This document shows positions 8,747 to 18,290 of a DNA stretch of 64,000 nt, piece by piece. Position 1 is the stretch's first letter. Every line of letters starts with the position of its first letter. Source of the DNA: Hymenobacter caeli (GTDB taxonomy: Bacteria > Bacteroidota > Bacteroidia > Cytophagales > Hymenobacteraceae); NCBI RefSeq assembly GCF_013294115.1, contig NZ_JABSNP010000003.1, positions 124,001 through 188,000 of the forward strand, read 5' to 3'. The position numbers and the translations under genes were made by a program. A model generated the notes under the pieces. That model had not been told where the DNA came from, made no database searches, and saw only the letters and a program-made list of their open reading frames with translations.

Positions 8747-10009
8747 TTGCGCATCCTGCACCTGCCCAAGTGGTACCCCCACCGCTACGACGACCAGGAC
8801 GGCGACTTCGTGGCGCGGCACGTGGCGGCCGTTGCGGCGCACGGCGGGCCGGGGGGCGGGCCGGTGGCGTCGGCGGTGGTGTTTGCGGCCGTGGCGCGGG
8901 GCCCCCTGCCCGGGCTCATCGCGGAAGAAGCGGACCTGGGCGGCCCGGTGCCCACCTGGCGCTACTACTACCGCGCCCGCCCCACCGGCTGGGGCCCCCT
9001 GGACAAACTGCTGAAACTGGGCCTGTGGCTGGCCTGCCAGCGGCGCGGGTGGCGGGCCGTGCGCCGGCACTGGGGCGGGGCCGGCCCCGACCTGGTGCAC
9101 GCCCACGTGCTGCTGCGCACGGGGCTGCTGGCGTGTTGGCTGCGCCTGACACGCGGCATCCCGTACCTCCTCACCGAGCACTGGACGCTGTACCTGCCGG
9201 CGCGGGCGGCGGGCATCGGCTGGTGGCGGCGGCAGCTTACGCGGCTGGTGGTGCGGCGGGCGGGGGCCCTGCACACGGTGTCGGGGGCCCTGGCCGAAGC
9301 GCTGGCGGCGCTGGGGGCCCGGCCGGCGCGGGCGGCGGTTATTGCCAACGTGGTCGATACCGACCTGTTCCGGCCGGCCGCGCCCGGGGCCCCTGCGCCG
9401 GCCGGGGGCACCCTGCTGCACGTGGCCGCGTTTCACGACGCGGTGAAAAACCTCTCGGGCGTGCTGCGGGTAGTGGCGGCCCTGCGCCCGGCCTGGCCCG
9501 GCCTGCGGCTGCGCATAGCCGGCTACGGCCCCGACGAAGCCCGCCTGCGCCGCTACGCCGCCGGGCTGGGGCTGCTGGCCGACGGCACCGTGGCGTTTCT
9601 GGGCAAGCTGCCGCACGCGGCGGTGGCCGCCGAAATGCAGCGGGCCGCCGCGCTGGTGTCGTTCAGCCGGGCCGAAACGTTTGGGGTGGTGCTGCTGGAA
9701 ATGCGGGCCTGCGGCCGGCCCGTGGTGGCCACCCGCACCGGCGGCGTGCCCGAGTTGTTTCAGCCCGAAAACGCCTTCGGCCTGCTCGTGGCCCCCGACG
9801 ACGAAGCCGCCCTGGAAGCCGCCCTGGTCGCCGTGCTGGCCGGCACCGCCCGCTTCGACCCGGCGCAACTGCGGGCCGATGCCGACCAGCGCTGCGCCCC
9901 CGTGGCCGTGGGCGAGGCCTTCGGGGCGCTGTACCGGCAGGTGCTGGGCCCCGCGTGGCGCACTGCACCGGGGCCCGGCGTTGCGGCGTCAGTTGCTAAA
10001 AACGGGTAG
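8747..10009 (+). CDS. GT4-family (GT-B fold) glycosyltransferase
   Basis: A 420-residue retaining glycosyltransferase with a GT-B fold. I place the start at TTG 8747 because the protein then opens MRILHLPKWYPHRYDDQDGD, the usual GT4 start; the ORF stays open upstream to 8696 but that part has no family character and overlaps a promoter-like box. The N-domain has DLVHAHVLLRTG at about 108. The C-domain carries the GT4 EX7E motif in ETFGVVLLEMRACG and GGVPEL, the nucleotide-sugar donor site. The acceptor is unknown; a cytoplasmic role in exopolysaccharide or lipid-linked sugar assembly is likely. It ends 11 nt from a convergent gene. Confidence 0.85.
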   Translation: MRILHLPKWYPHRYDDQDGDFVARHVAAVAAHGGPGGGPVASAVVFAAVARGPLPGLIAEEADLGGPVPTWRYYYRARPTGWGPLDKLLKLGLWLACQRRGWRAVRRHWGGAGPDLVHAHVLLRTGLLACWLRLTRGIPYLLTEHWTLYLPARAAGIGWWRRQLTRLVVRRAGALHTVSGALAEALAALGARPARAAVIANVVDTDLFRPAAPGAPAPAGGTLLHVAAFHDAVKNLSGVLRVVAALRPAWPGLRLRIAGYGPDEARLRRYAAGLGLLADGTVAFLGKLPHAAVAAEMQRAAALVSFSRAETFGVVLLEMRACGRPVVATRTGGVPELFQPENAFGLLVAPDDEAALEAALVAVLAGTARFDPAQLRADADQRCAPVAVGEAFGALYRQVLGPAWRTAPGPGVAASVAKNG

Positions 10010-10020
10010 CCAACAGCTAC

Positions 10021-13000
10021 TTATTTCACCACTTCCAGCCAGCCTTTCACGCGGCGGCCGTCGGGATATTCGAGCAGGTAGTAGTAGAGGCCGGCGGGCT
10101 GGCCCGCGGCGGCCCAATCGTTGCGGTAGGCCGCGGCTTCGAACACCGGCTGGCCCCAGCGCGAGAAAATCTGGAGGCGGGGCGCGCAGCTGGCGGGCAG
10201 GCGGAAGGTCTGGTTCAGGCCGTCGCCGTTGGGGGTGATGATGTTGGGCAACGGGTTGTCGGTGGCCTCCACGGGGGCCAGGGCCACGGTGGTCTCGCAG
10301 CGGCCGTTGTTGTAGCGCAGGTGCGCCGTGGGCTGGTAGCGGCCCGCCGCGGCGTAGGTGTGCGTGGGGTTGGCGTCGGTGCTTTGGGTACCGTCGCCGA
10401 AGTCCCACTGCAGAGTGTAGGGCGGCGTGGGAACGTTGTAAGAAGGCGGGAAATTGCTGGTGGCCTTGAGCGTAAAATGCACATCGAGCGGCACCTGGTG
10501 GGCATCGGGGCAGGCCACGGGGGCCCAGGCGGCCGTGGGCACCGGCTGCGCGGCCACGCCGATGCGGAACCGCGCCTGGCTGTCGCAGCCGCCGGCTGTG
10601 CTCACGCTGTAATACACGTCGTAAAAGAAGCCCGGCGTGGGGTTGGAATCCGGCGGCAGGGTGAAGAAAAAGCCCGTGGCGAGCGAGCCGCTCACCCCGT
10701 ACCCGGCCCAGGTGCCGCCCGCCGGGGTGCCGCGCAGGGCGAAGGGCCGGAAGCTGGCGGCATCGGGGCAGAGCAGCGTATCGGCCGGCACCTGGGCCGG
10801 CACGGGGGCGGGCACGGATACGGGCAGCGTGGCCTGGGTGCCGCACTGCCCGGCCGGCAGGGCGTACGTGAGCACAAACGCGCCCGCGCCGGTGGTGCGG
10901 CCATCGAAGTAGAAGCCCGTGGCCACCGAGCCGCTTACGCCGGGGCCGCTCCAGGTGCCGCCCGCCGGCGTGGCCGTCAGCAGCTGCGGCCCGGCCTTGG
11001 TGCTGCACACCGCCGGCAGCGGCGTCAGCACCAGGGCCGGCGTGGGCGTCACCGTTTCGCGCCGCGTCGATGTGGTGGAGCAGGCCGCCGTGCTGGCCGC
11101 CACGTAGGTGAGCACCTGGGGCCCCAGCAGCGCCGGGCCGGGGGTGAAAAAGAAGCCTGTGGCCACCGAGCCGCTTACGCCGGGCCCGCTCCACAGCCCG
11201 CCGGCGGGGCTGCCCACCAGGGGCAGGGGCCCGGCGGAAACGCACACGTCCTCGTCGGGGCCGGCCCGGGCCAGGTTGGGCTGGAAGTTGAGCACGAACG
11301 CCGCGTTGTTGCAGTTGGAGCTGCCGTTGACGGGCGAATACGTGTTGGCTCCCGGCGGAATGGGAAACCCGGTGTAGGAGCGGCACCCGCACACGGCCTG
11401 GTACACCACGCCGCGCGGGTCGAAGCGCGAGGTGCCGCCGTCCACGTGCTCGTTGCTGCTGCCGTAGAATGTGCCGTAGCCCAGGGCCCCCAGGCCGGGG
11501 GCAAACTGCGCCAGGTAAAAGCCGTAGCCCGAAGTGGTGGGCTGCAAGGCGTCGGGCGTCACGGGCAAGCCGGTGGTCAGCGAGCCGTCGTTGTCGCCCA
11601 GGTACGGGTACCCCCCGTACCGGTTTGTGTTGTCAAACCCGCCCCAACCGCACACGAACACCCGGTCGCAGCGGTCCACCAAAAACGCCGTGGGCACCAG
11701 GTCCACCACGGCGCGGCCGCTGCCGAACACCGTGGCCAACTGCGTCCGGCCCAGGTCGGCGCTGAGCTTGTGGATGAACTGCCGGCCGTTGGCGTTCCGG
11801 TACAGGCCGGGCGTGGTGGGGTAGGCCCCCAGCGTCTGGCCCAGCACGTACACCCCGCCGTCGGCCCCCAGCTGCACAAACTGCGTCTGGTCGTAGGCGC
11901 TGGTGCCCAAGTAGGTGGTGCGCAGCAGCGCAGTGCCGTCGGCGCTGAGGCGGGCCACGTAGCCGTCCACGCCGCCCTGGGCGGCCGGGTTCAGGGCCCC
12001 CGCGGTGGCCGGCAGGTCGGGGCTGAGGGTGCCGCCCGCCACGTACACCTCGCCGCTGCCGGGCGCTATTTGCAGCGAGTAGGCCGCGTCGGAGGCGCTG
12101 CCGCCCAGGTAGCTGCCCCAGAGCAGCGCCGTCAGGCCGGGGTTGAGCTTGCACACCACCCCGTCGGAGGTGCCGCCCCGGTAGGCGCTCTGGAAGCCGC
12201 GCGCGGCCGGAAAATCGCGCGACGACGTGCACGAGGCCACGTACACGTTGTCGGCCGCGTCCACCTCAATGTCGCCCCGAAACGGGTCGCCGTAGTTGTG
12301 CGCCAACTGGGGCGCGGTGCTCGCGACGTCCAAGGGCAGCAGGCCGTCGGTGCCGGTGCCGCCCAGGTAGGTGCTGCCCAGCAAGTTCGCGCCGTCGGCA
12401 CTGAAGCGGCTGATAACCAAATCGGAGCCCCCGGGCAGCCCGGTGTATGAATAGACGCCGTCGCCCAGCGGGTCGGCCGGGGCCCCGCCGCCGAACGTGC
12501 GTTGCAGGGCCCCCGCCGTGGTCGGAAAATTTGCCGAGCCCGTGCTGCCCAGTACCAACAGTTCGCCGCGGCTGTTCACCACCAGGCTGTGCGGGAAATC
12601 GGCCGCGTTGCCGCCCAGGTACGTGGCCCAGGCACGCGCCGCCGGGCCGGTAGCCGCCACGTTGTACTTGATGAGGGCCATGTCGCATACCTGGCTAAAG
12701 GAGGTCTGAAAAGCCCCCGGGCTCACCGGGTAGCCGGGGCTGAAGGCGATGCCGCCCGAGTACAGGTTGCCCTGCGCGTCGTAGGTGGCCGTGAAGCCCC
12801 AGTTGTCGCCCAGCGCGCCGGTGTAAGTGGCAAACACCACCGTCGGGTCGATGGTCAGGGCCCGCTGGTGGTCGTAGGGCCCCAGCACGAAACGCGCCAC
12901 CGCGCCGGTTAGCGCGTAGCGGCAAGCCACGGGCTGGCGCTGGCCTTGGGCATCGGTTTGCCAGGCCTGCGGGGCCAGCTCTTCGAGCGTGCCGGCGCTG

Positions 13001-13578
13001 GTTTGCACTTGCAAGCGGCCGTCGGGGGCCAGGCGCACGGCGTCGGCCCCGGCCACGCGCACGCCAATGGCGGCCGCGTCGGCCCCGGGGGCCACCTCAA
13101 AATCGTATTCCAGCCGCTGCTGCGCGTTTTCGTACACCCGCGCGTCCACGCCCGGCCACAGCCCGGCGTAGCGCAGCTGCTGGTAGCCGCGCACGTCGCG
13201 GGCCCAGTGCGCGGCGTCGGCCCCCAGGAAGTAGTTGCGCCGCTCGGCGGTGCGGGTTTCGGCGGTGAGGCGGGCCGGAGCCGCGCCCTCGAAGTGCAAA
13301 TCCAGGGCGTGGGCCCGCACGGGCGCTTCGCCGGCCGGGTGGGTGCGGTGGCCGGGCAGGTCCACGTCGCTGAACAGCGCAAACCGCAGGCCGTCGGCTT
13401 CGGCAAACAGGCGGCCGCCGGGCACGGCCGCCGCGTAGCGGGCCGGCGCGGCCCACTGGCCCTTGTTTTCGATGAATTCGAGGGTGGGCGCGGGGGCCGC
13501 GTTGGCCTTGTGAGCGGGCGCGGCGCGGGCCAGGGGCCCCAGCAGCGCAAGGCCCAGGAGCGTAAAACGTGTTTTCAC
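10021..13578 (-). CDS. Giant secreted surface protein A: SBBP repeats, Ig-like repeats, PKD, T9SS type-B sorting domain
   Basis: An 1185-residue exported protein starting at GTG 13578 (VKTRFTLLG). A signal peptide covers about 1-20. FIENKGQW near residue 36 opens the N-terminal domain commonly seen with SBBP repeats. Beta-propeller-like SBBP repeats (about 300-650) carry YLGG and DNVYVAS motifs. Then come at least three Ig-like repeats with AGGTWSGPGVSGSVATGFF, a PKD domain with WDFGDGTQSTDANPTHTY, and a gliding-motility-type C-terminal domain (IITPNGDGLNQTF, then RWGQPVFE), the T9SS type-B signal. It is probably anchored or released at the surface. The paralogue at 14547-18071 has the same architecture, with one creatininase gene between them. 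The ligand is unknown. Confidence 0.9.
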   Translation of the reverse strand: MKTRFTLLGLALLGPLARAAPAHKANAAPAPTLEFIENKGQWAAPARYAAAVPGGRLFAEADGLRFALFSDVDLPGHRTHPAGEAPVRAHALDLHFEGAAPARLTAETRTAERRNYFLGADAAHWARDVRGYQQLRYAGLWPGVDARVYENAQQRLEYDFEVAPGADAAAIGVRVAGADAVRLAPDGRLQVQTSAGTLEELAPQAWQTDAQGQRQPVACRYALTGAVARFVLGPYDHQRALTIDPTVVFATYTGALGDNWGFTATYDAQGNLYSGGIAFSPGYPVSPGAFQTSFSQVCDMALIKYNVAATGPAARAWATYLGGNAADFPHSLVVNSRGELLVLGSTGSANFPTTAGALQRTFGGGAPADPLGDGVYSYTGLPGGSDLVISRFSADGANLLGSTYLGGTGTDGLLPLDVASTAPQLAHNYGDPFRGDIEVDAADNVYVASCTSSRDFPAARGFQSAYRGGTSDGVVCKLNPGLTALLWGSYLGGSASDAAYSLQIAPGSGEVYVAGGTLSPDLPATAGALNPAAQGGVDGYVARLSADGTALLRTTYLGTSAYDQTQFVQLGADGGVYVLGQTLGAYPTTPGLYRNANGRQFIHKLSADLGRTQLATVFGSGRAVVDLVPTAFLVDRCDRVFVCGWGGFDNTNRYGGYPYLGDNDGSLTTGLPVTPDALQPTTSGYGFYLAQFAPGLGALGYGTFYGSSNEHVDGGTSRFDPRGVVYQAVCGCRSYTGFPIPPGANTYSPVNGSSNCNNAAFVLNFQPNLARAGPDEDVCVSAGPLPLVGSPAGGLWSGPGVSGSVATGFFFTPGPALLGPQVLTYVAASTAACSTTSTRRETVTPTPALVLTPLPAVCSTKAGPQLLTATPAGGTWSGPGVSGSVATGFYFDGRTTGAGAFVLTYALPAGQCGTQATLPVSVPAPVPAQVPADTLLCPDAASFRPFALRGTPAGGTWAGYGVSGSLATGFFFTLPPDSNPTPGFFYDVYYSVSTAGGCDSQARFRIGVAAQPVPTAAWAPVACPDAHQVPLDVHFTLKATSNFPPSYNVPTPPYTLQWDFGDGTQSTDANPTHTYAAAGRYQPTAHLRYNNGRCETTVALAPVEATDNPLPNIITPNGDGLNQTFRLPASCAPRLQIFSRWGQPVFEAAAYRNDWAAAGQPAGLYYYLLEYPDGRRVKGWLEVVK

Positions 13579-13611
13579 AGGATGGTTGTCGGGAACAGTT
13601 ACCGCAACTGA

Positions 13612-13619
13612 TAAAGATA
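13612..13619 (-). promoter_or_regulatory. TATCTTTA promoter box of surface protein A
   Basis: TATCTTTA on the minus strand matches TAnnTTTG at 7 of 8 positions and lies 33 nt before the GTG start at 13578. Confidence 0.35.
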
Positions 13620-13731
13620 GGGCTGCCAGGCCGCAACGGGCAAAACGGGTCCCGGCTAATCTTTGGCCTGTCCCGCCTGCCGTTGCCGCTCCGGCCGGGC
13701 TCCGCAGCGAAATGCCGCCGCGCCCGCGGCC

Positions 13732-14496
13732 CTACTCGTACAAGTCGTGCGGGTCGGCGGCGGCCAGCTCCACCAGAAACTGCCCCAGCTCAGCGGTGAG
13801 GGCCTGTAGAAACGCCGCGCCTTTGGCGGCCGTGGCTGCTGCGGGGTTGCCCGCGCCCGTGTCGGCCGTTACCTGGCTCCAGGCGCGTTGTGCCCAGGCC
13901 CACTCCCGCAGGGCCCGGGGGCGGAACCGCTTGGTGGTCCCCGGGCCGGCCTCGGCCAGGGGGCGCACCAGGTGGGGCGCGAGGTGCAGCATCATGCTCG
14001 TCTCCATCTCGTCGGCGTGGTCGCCGGGGGCCTCAAAAAACTGGCTCCGGTCCACAATGTGGAACAGGTTGGCGGTGCACAAGAACACGGCGGGGAACTC
14101 GGCTTGCAGCTCGCGCAGGATTTGCCGGAAGTCGTTGCCGCCGTGCCCATTCAGCACCAGCAGCTTGGGGAAGCCCTGGCGGGCCAGCACCCGCACCAAG
14201 TCGCGCAGCACGGCCAGTTGGGTGCTCGGGTTCAGGTTCAGGTCGAGGGCGATGTCGAGCTGGCCGGTGTTCACCCCGAAGGGCACGGTGGGCAGCACCA
14301 CCACCCGGGCCCCCTGCTCCCAGGCCAGCCGGGCGGCTTCGGCGGCCACGTAGTCGCACTGCACGTTGTCGGTGGCGTAGGGCAGGTGGCGGTTGTGGGC
14401 CTCGGTGGCCCCCCAGGGCAGTACCACCACCTCGAAAGCGCCGGCCAGCACGGCCGGCCAAGTGGTTTCGGCCAGAATGTAAGGACGCGGGCTCAT
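13732..14496 (-). CDS. Creatininase-family amidohydrolase
   Basis: A 254-residue cytoplasmic metal-dependent hydrolase of the creatininase/MftE family. Metal and catalytic residues are visible: E32 in PWGATEAHNRHLP, H37, D43 in ATDN, H118 in NGHGGN, and the Glu of DEMETSMM. The length is normal for the family. Family members open cyclic amides (creatinine, formamide-type intermediates) or act in peptide maturation; the substrate cannot be read from the sequence. It lies between two giant paralogous surface-protein genes, all on the minus strand: 50 nt downstream of one and 153 nt upstream of the other. Whether this neighbourhood is functional is an inference. Confidence 0.88.
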   Translation of the reverse strand: MSPRPYILAETTWPAVLAGAFEVVVLPWGATEAHNRHLPYATDNVQCDYVAAEAARLAWEQGARVVVLPTVPFGVNTGQLDIALDLNLNPSTQLAVLRDLVRVLARQGFPKLLVLNGHGGNDFRQILRELQAEFPAVFLCTANLFHIVDRSQFFEAPGDHADEMETSMMLHLAPHLVRPLAEAGPGTTKRFRPRALREWAWAQRAWSQVTADTGAGNPAAATAAKGAAFLQALTAELGQFLVELAAADPHDLYE

Positions 14497-14546
14497 CGGA
14501 AACGGAAGAAAATGGTCGTGCAGGCCGCTAGGGCACAGGGGCTTCG

Positions 14547-17500
14547 CTACCGCACCACCTGCACCCAGCCCTTCACCTGGCGGTCGTCGGCGTCGCGCAG
14601 CAGGTAGTAGTAGAGGCCGGCGGCCAGGCCGTGGGCGTCCCAGTCGTTGTGGTAGTCGGCGGTGGCGTACACCTCCTGGCCCCAGCGCGAAAACACCTTC
14701 AGGCTGGCCGGCCGGCAGCTGAAGCGCGGCTGGAAGGTGGCGTTGAGCGCGTCGTCGTTGGCGGTGATGACGTTGGGCACGAACACGTCGCCCACTTCCA
14801 GGGGCGCGAACTGCGTGGTCACGTCGCAGGCCCCGTAGCGGGCCGTGAGCTTAACGCGGTAGGTGCCGGCCTGGGCGTAGCGGTGGGTGGGCGCGGCCTC
14901 GGTGCTGGGGGGGCTGCCGTCGCCGAAGTCCCAGAGGTAGGTGCCGCCGGCCATTTGCGGCGTCAGGGGGCAGTCGAAGGGCGCGAGGCCGGCGTACTGG
15001 GGCGCGGCGGCGCACACGGGCAGGTTCAGGGGCACGTCGGCGAGGTTGGCGGGGGCCAGCACCACGCGGCGGGTGGCGGCGCTTTGGCAGGGCCCCTGCG
15101 CCACGGTGTACACGAGGTCGAAGGTACCGCCCCGGTTCTGGGTGTTGGGCGGGGTGAAGAGGCCGGTGGGGCTCACGCCCGGCCCGCTCCACACGCCGCC
15201 GGCCGGGCTGCCGCGCAGCTGGAAGGGCTGCAATTGGCTGGCGCACAGCGTGGTGTCGGGCCGCACACGGGCCGCGAGGCCGCTGCCCACCACCACCTGC
15301 TGGGTGGCCGCGCCGCAGGCCAGCGAGTCGGCCACGGTGTAGCTCAGGGTGAAGGTGCCCGGCCCCGCCGCCTGGGGCGAAAACGTGTTGCCGCTCACGC
15401 CCGGCCCGCTGAACGTGCCCCCGGCCGGCGTGGCCGCCAGCATCACGGCCGGGCCGCTCACGCACTGCGCTGGCACCGGCGCAAACGCGGGCACCAGCGC
15501 CGGGGCCACCTGGTAGCGCACGCGCAGCGTGGCCACGCACGAGCCGCTCGTGGCCACAGTATAGGTGATGAGGAACGCCCCCGGGCCCACCGCGGCGGGC
15601 ACGAACTGGTAGCCCCCGGCGGCGGTGCGCTGCACGCCGGGCCCGCTCCACACGCCGCCGGCGGGCGTGCCGGGCAGGTCCACGGGGGCGGCGCTGGCGC
15701 ACAGGGCCCGGCGCGGCCCGGCGCTGGCGGTTATCGCCTGGAAGTCCATCTTAAAAGCCGCATTGTTGCAGTTGGTGCTGCCGTTGCGGTTGGTGTAGGT
15801 ATTGGCCCCCGGCGGCACCGGGAAGCCCTGGGTGCCCTGGCAGCCGCCGCACACGGCCTGGTACACGATGCCGCGCTTGTCGAAGCGCGAGGTGCCGCCG
15901 TCCACGTGCTCGCCCTCGCCGCCCTGCTCGCCAAAAAACGTGGCGTACTCCAGCGCCGCCAAACCGGGCGAGAACTCGGCCAAATAAAAGTCGGAGCCGT
16001 CAGTACGGGTCTGTACCGCGTCGGCCGTGGTGGGCAGGCCCGCGGTGGTGCCGCCCAGGTAGGGCCCGGTGGCCTGGTTGATGAAGCCGCCCCAACCGCT
16101 CACGTAAATACGCTCGCAGTCGTCGACCAGAAACGCGGTGGGCACCAGGTTGGGCCCGGTGCCGCTGCCGAACACGGTGCTGTACAAGCTGCTGGTGAGG
16201 TCAGCGTTGAGCTTCTGGATGAACTGCGCCCCGCCCCGGTTGGTGTACAGGCCGGCCGTGACGGGGAAGGCCCCGCCCAGCGTCTGGCCCAGCAGGTAGG
16301 GGTTGCCGGCCGCGTCGAGCTGCAGGAACTGGGCCTGGTCGTAGCCGGCGGTGCCCACGTAGGTGGCCCGCTCCACGGTGCGGCCGTCGGCGCTGATGCG
16401 GGCCGCGAAGCCGTCGACGCCCCCCGGCCGCGCGGCCCGGTAGGCCCCGGCGGTGGTAGGGAAGTTGGGGCTGAGCGTGCCGCCGCACACGTACACCCGG
16501 CCTTGGTCGTCGCGCTGCACCGAGTAGGCGGCGTCGGCCCCGCTGCCGCCCAGCAGGCCGGCCCAGGCCACGGCGCTCAGGTCGGGCGGCAGCTTGCACA
16601 CCACGGCGTCGGTGGGGCCGCCCCGGTAGGTGCCGTTGAAGCCCGCACCCAGGCCGGGGAAGTTGGCTGAGGCCGTGCTGGCGGCCACGAACACGTTGCC
16701 CGCGCCGTCGAGCAGCACGTCGCTGCGGAACACGTCGCCGTAGTTGGCCGTCAGCTGCTGCGCGCCCGTGGCATTGAGCACGGGGGCCTGCACGCCGTCG
16801 TTGGCGCTGCCGCCCAGGTAGGTGCTGGCCAGCAGGGCGCGGCCGTCGGCGCTGAGGCGGGCCACGAACAAATCGGCCCCGTTGGGCATGGTGTACTCGC
16901 TGAGGTTGGTGAGGAACGGCTCGAAGTAGCTGCCCCCGCCAAACTTGCGGCCCAGGGCCCCGGCCGTGGTCGGGAAGTCGAGGGACGACGTGCTGCCCAT
17001 CACCACCAGCTCGCCCAAGGCGTTGGTAACCAGGCTGTGCGGGTACTCGCTGCTGCTGCCGCCCAGGTACGTGGCCCAGACCCGCGCCGCTGGGCCCGTG
17101 GCCTGGGTGTTGTACTTGATAAGGGCCACGTCGCACACCCCGCTGAACGTGGTTTTGTAGGCCCCCACCGTGGCCGGGTAGCCGGGCCCGAAGGCAATGC
17201 CGCCCGAGTACAGGTTGCCCTGCGCGTCGTAGGTGGCCGTGAAGCCCCAGTTGTCCGTCAGCGAGCCGGTGAAGGACGAAAAAATTACCGTCGGGTCGAT
17301 GGTCAGGGCCCGCGCGTGGTCGTAGGGCCCCAGCGCAAAATGCACCGTGCCGCCGGCCAGCGCGTAGCGGCAGGCCACGGGCTGGCGCTGCCCCTGGGCG
17401 TCGGTCTGCCAGGCCCGGGGGGCCTGCTCCGTCACGCGGCCCACGGCGGTGCTGATGGTCAGCTCGCCGGTGGCCGCGTCCAGGGCCACGGGGGCACCCT

Positions 17501-18071
17501 CGTAGCGCAGGGCCACCCGGGCCGCGTCGGCCCCGGGGGCCAGGGCGAAGTCGTACTCCAGGGTCTGGCCGCTTTCGTACACCGCCGCGTCGATGCCCGG
17601 CCACAGCCCGGCATAGCGCACCCGCCGGAAGCCGCCCACGCCGCTGGCCCAATGGCGGGCGTCCGGGCCGTGAAAGTAGTTGCGTACCTCGCCGGTGGGC
17701 TGCTCTGCCACCGGCCGCGCCTGGCGGCTGGCCCCTTCGAAGTGCACGGTGTAGGCGTGGGCGGCCAGCTGGTCGCGGGGGGCGGGGGGCCCGGCAGCTT
17801 CGCCCGCGGCCGGGGCCGCGCCGTGGCGGTGCAGCACGGCGGGGTCTACGAAGAGGTAGGTGAGGGCCGCGTTTTCCAGAAACAGCCGGCCGCCGGGCAG
17901 CGCCGCCGCGTAGCGGGCGCGGGCGTCCCACTGGCCCTTGTTTTCGATGAATTCGAGGGTGGCCGCCGCCGGCACGGCCCGGGGCCCCAGGGCGGGACGG
18001 GGGGCGGCCGGGGCCAGCGCTGGGGCCCCCAATAACAGGGCCCACCGGCAAGCAAAGTAAAGTTGTTTCAT
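14547..18071 (-). CDS. Giant secreted surface protein B: SBBP repeats, Ig-like repeats, PKD, T9SS type-B sorting domain
   Basis: The protein is 1174 residues from the ATG at 18071 (MKQLYFACRWALLLG, a signal peptide); the longer ORF to 18179 adds 36 residues without signal character, and I reject it. FIENKGQWDARARYAA begins the mature N-domain. SBBP repeats (YLGGSSSEYPHS, TYLGGSANDGVQ) span about 300-650. Ig-like repeats follow (GTPAGGVWSGPGV, ATPAGGTFSGPGVSGNTF), then PKD (WDFGDGSPPSTEAAPTHRY) and a T9SS type-B end (VFSRWGQEVYATADYHNDWD). The same layout and stretches of identical DNA with the gene at 10021-13578 show a recent duplication. It is probably exported through T9SS and displayed on the surface. 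Confidence 0.9.
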   Translation of the reverse strand: MKQLYFACRWALLLGAPALAPAAPRPALGPRAVPAAATLEFIENKGQWDARARYAAALPGGRLFLENAALTYLFVDPAVLHRHGAAPAAGEAAGPPAPRDQLAAHAYTVHFEGASRQARPVAEQPTGEVRNYFHGPDARHWASGVGGFRRVRYAGLWPGIDAAVYESGQTLEYDFALAPGADAARVALRYEGAPVALDAATGELTISTAVGRVTEQAPRAWQTDAQGQRQPVACRYALAGGTVHFALGPYDHARALTIDPTVIFSSFTGSLTDNWGFTATYDAQGNLYSGGIAFGPGYPATVGAYKTTFSGVCDVALIKYNTQATGPAARVWATYLGGSSSEYPHSLVTNALGELVVMGSTSSLDFPTTAGALGRKFGGGSYFEPFLTNLSEYTMPNGADLFVARLSADGRALLASTYLGGSANDGVQAPVLNATGAQQLTANYGDVFRSDVLLDGAGNVFVAASTASANFPGLGAGFNGTYRGGPTDAVVCKLPPDLSAVAWAGLLGGSGADAAYSVQRDDQGRVYVCGGTLSPNFPTTAGAYRAARPGGVDGFAARISADGRTVERATYVGTAGYDQAQFLQLDAAGNPYLLGQTLGGAFPVTAGLYTNRGGAQFIQKLNADLTSSLYSTVFGSGTGPNLVPTAFLVDDCERIYVSGWGGFINQATGPYLGGTTAGLPTTADAVQTRTDGSDFYLAEFSPGLAALEYATFFGEQGGEGEHVDGGTSRFDKRGIVYQAVCGGCQGTQGFPVPPGANTYTNRNGSTNCNNAAFKMDFQAITASAGPRRALCASAAPVDLPGTPAGGVWSGPGVQRTAAGGYQFVPAAVGPGAFLITYTVATSGSCVATLRVRYQVAPALVPAFAPVPAQCVSGPAVMLAATPAGGTFSGPGVSGNTFSPQAAGPGTFTLSYTVADSLACGAATQQVVVGSGLAARVRPDTTLCASQLQPFQLRGSPAGGVWSGPGVSPTGLFTPPNTQNRGGTFDLVYTVAQGPCQSAATRRVVLAPANLADVPLNLPVCAAAPQYAGLAPFDCPLTPQMAGGTYLWDFGDGSPPSTEAAPTHRYAQAGTYRVKLTARYGACDVTTQFAPLEVGDVFVPNVITANDDALNATFQPRFSCRPASLKVFSRWGQEVYATADYHNDWDAHGLAAGLYYYLLRDADDRQVKGWVQVVR

Positions 18072-18087
18072 GACAAACAGAAGGACT

Positions 18088-18095
18088 GAAATATA
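18088..18095 (-). promoter_or_regulatory. Possible promoter box TATATTTC of surface protein B
   Basis: TATATTTC on the minus strand matches TAnnTTTG at 7 of 8 positions and sits 16 nt before the ATG at 18071, supporting that start over the longer ORF. Confidence 0.35.
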
Positions 18096-18137
18096 AAGCG
18101 CAGCTTTTAGAATCAGGAAGTCGCTGAAATCAATTCG

Positions 18138-18170
18138 AGCGTTGTGCTTCGGCAAGCTCAGCACGACGCT
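18138..18170. repeat. Hairpin repeat related to the 60634-60732 element
   Basis: An imperfect hairpin whose core, GTGCTTCGGCAAGCTCAGCAC, reads like one shortened arm of the palindromic element at 60634-60732 (TGCTTCGGCTGCGCTCAGCA). It lies between two divergent genes. Confidence 0.5.
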
Positions 18171-18261
18171 CAATGGCATTTTCTAAACGGCTTTAGCGAA
18201 GCAATCCGCCGCTGCTAACGCGCGGCCTTGGGCTTTCGTGTGGGCCCCGCGCGGCTCAGGG

Positions 18262-18269
18262 TACCTTTG
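18262..18269 (+). promoter_or_regulatory. TACCTTTG promoter box of the EEP-family gene
   Basis: This is an exact TAnnTTTG match 21 nt before the GTG at 18291. It lies inside the longer ORF that opens at TTG 18228 and so decides the start. Confidence 0.55.
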
Positions 18270-18290
18270 CGGCTCCTTAGCTCCCGCGTT

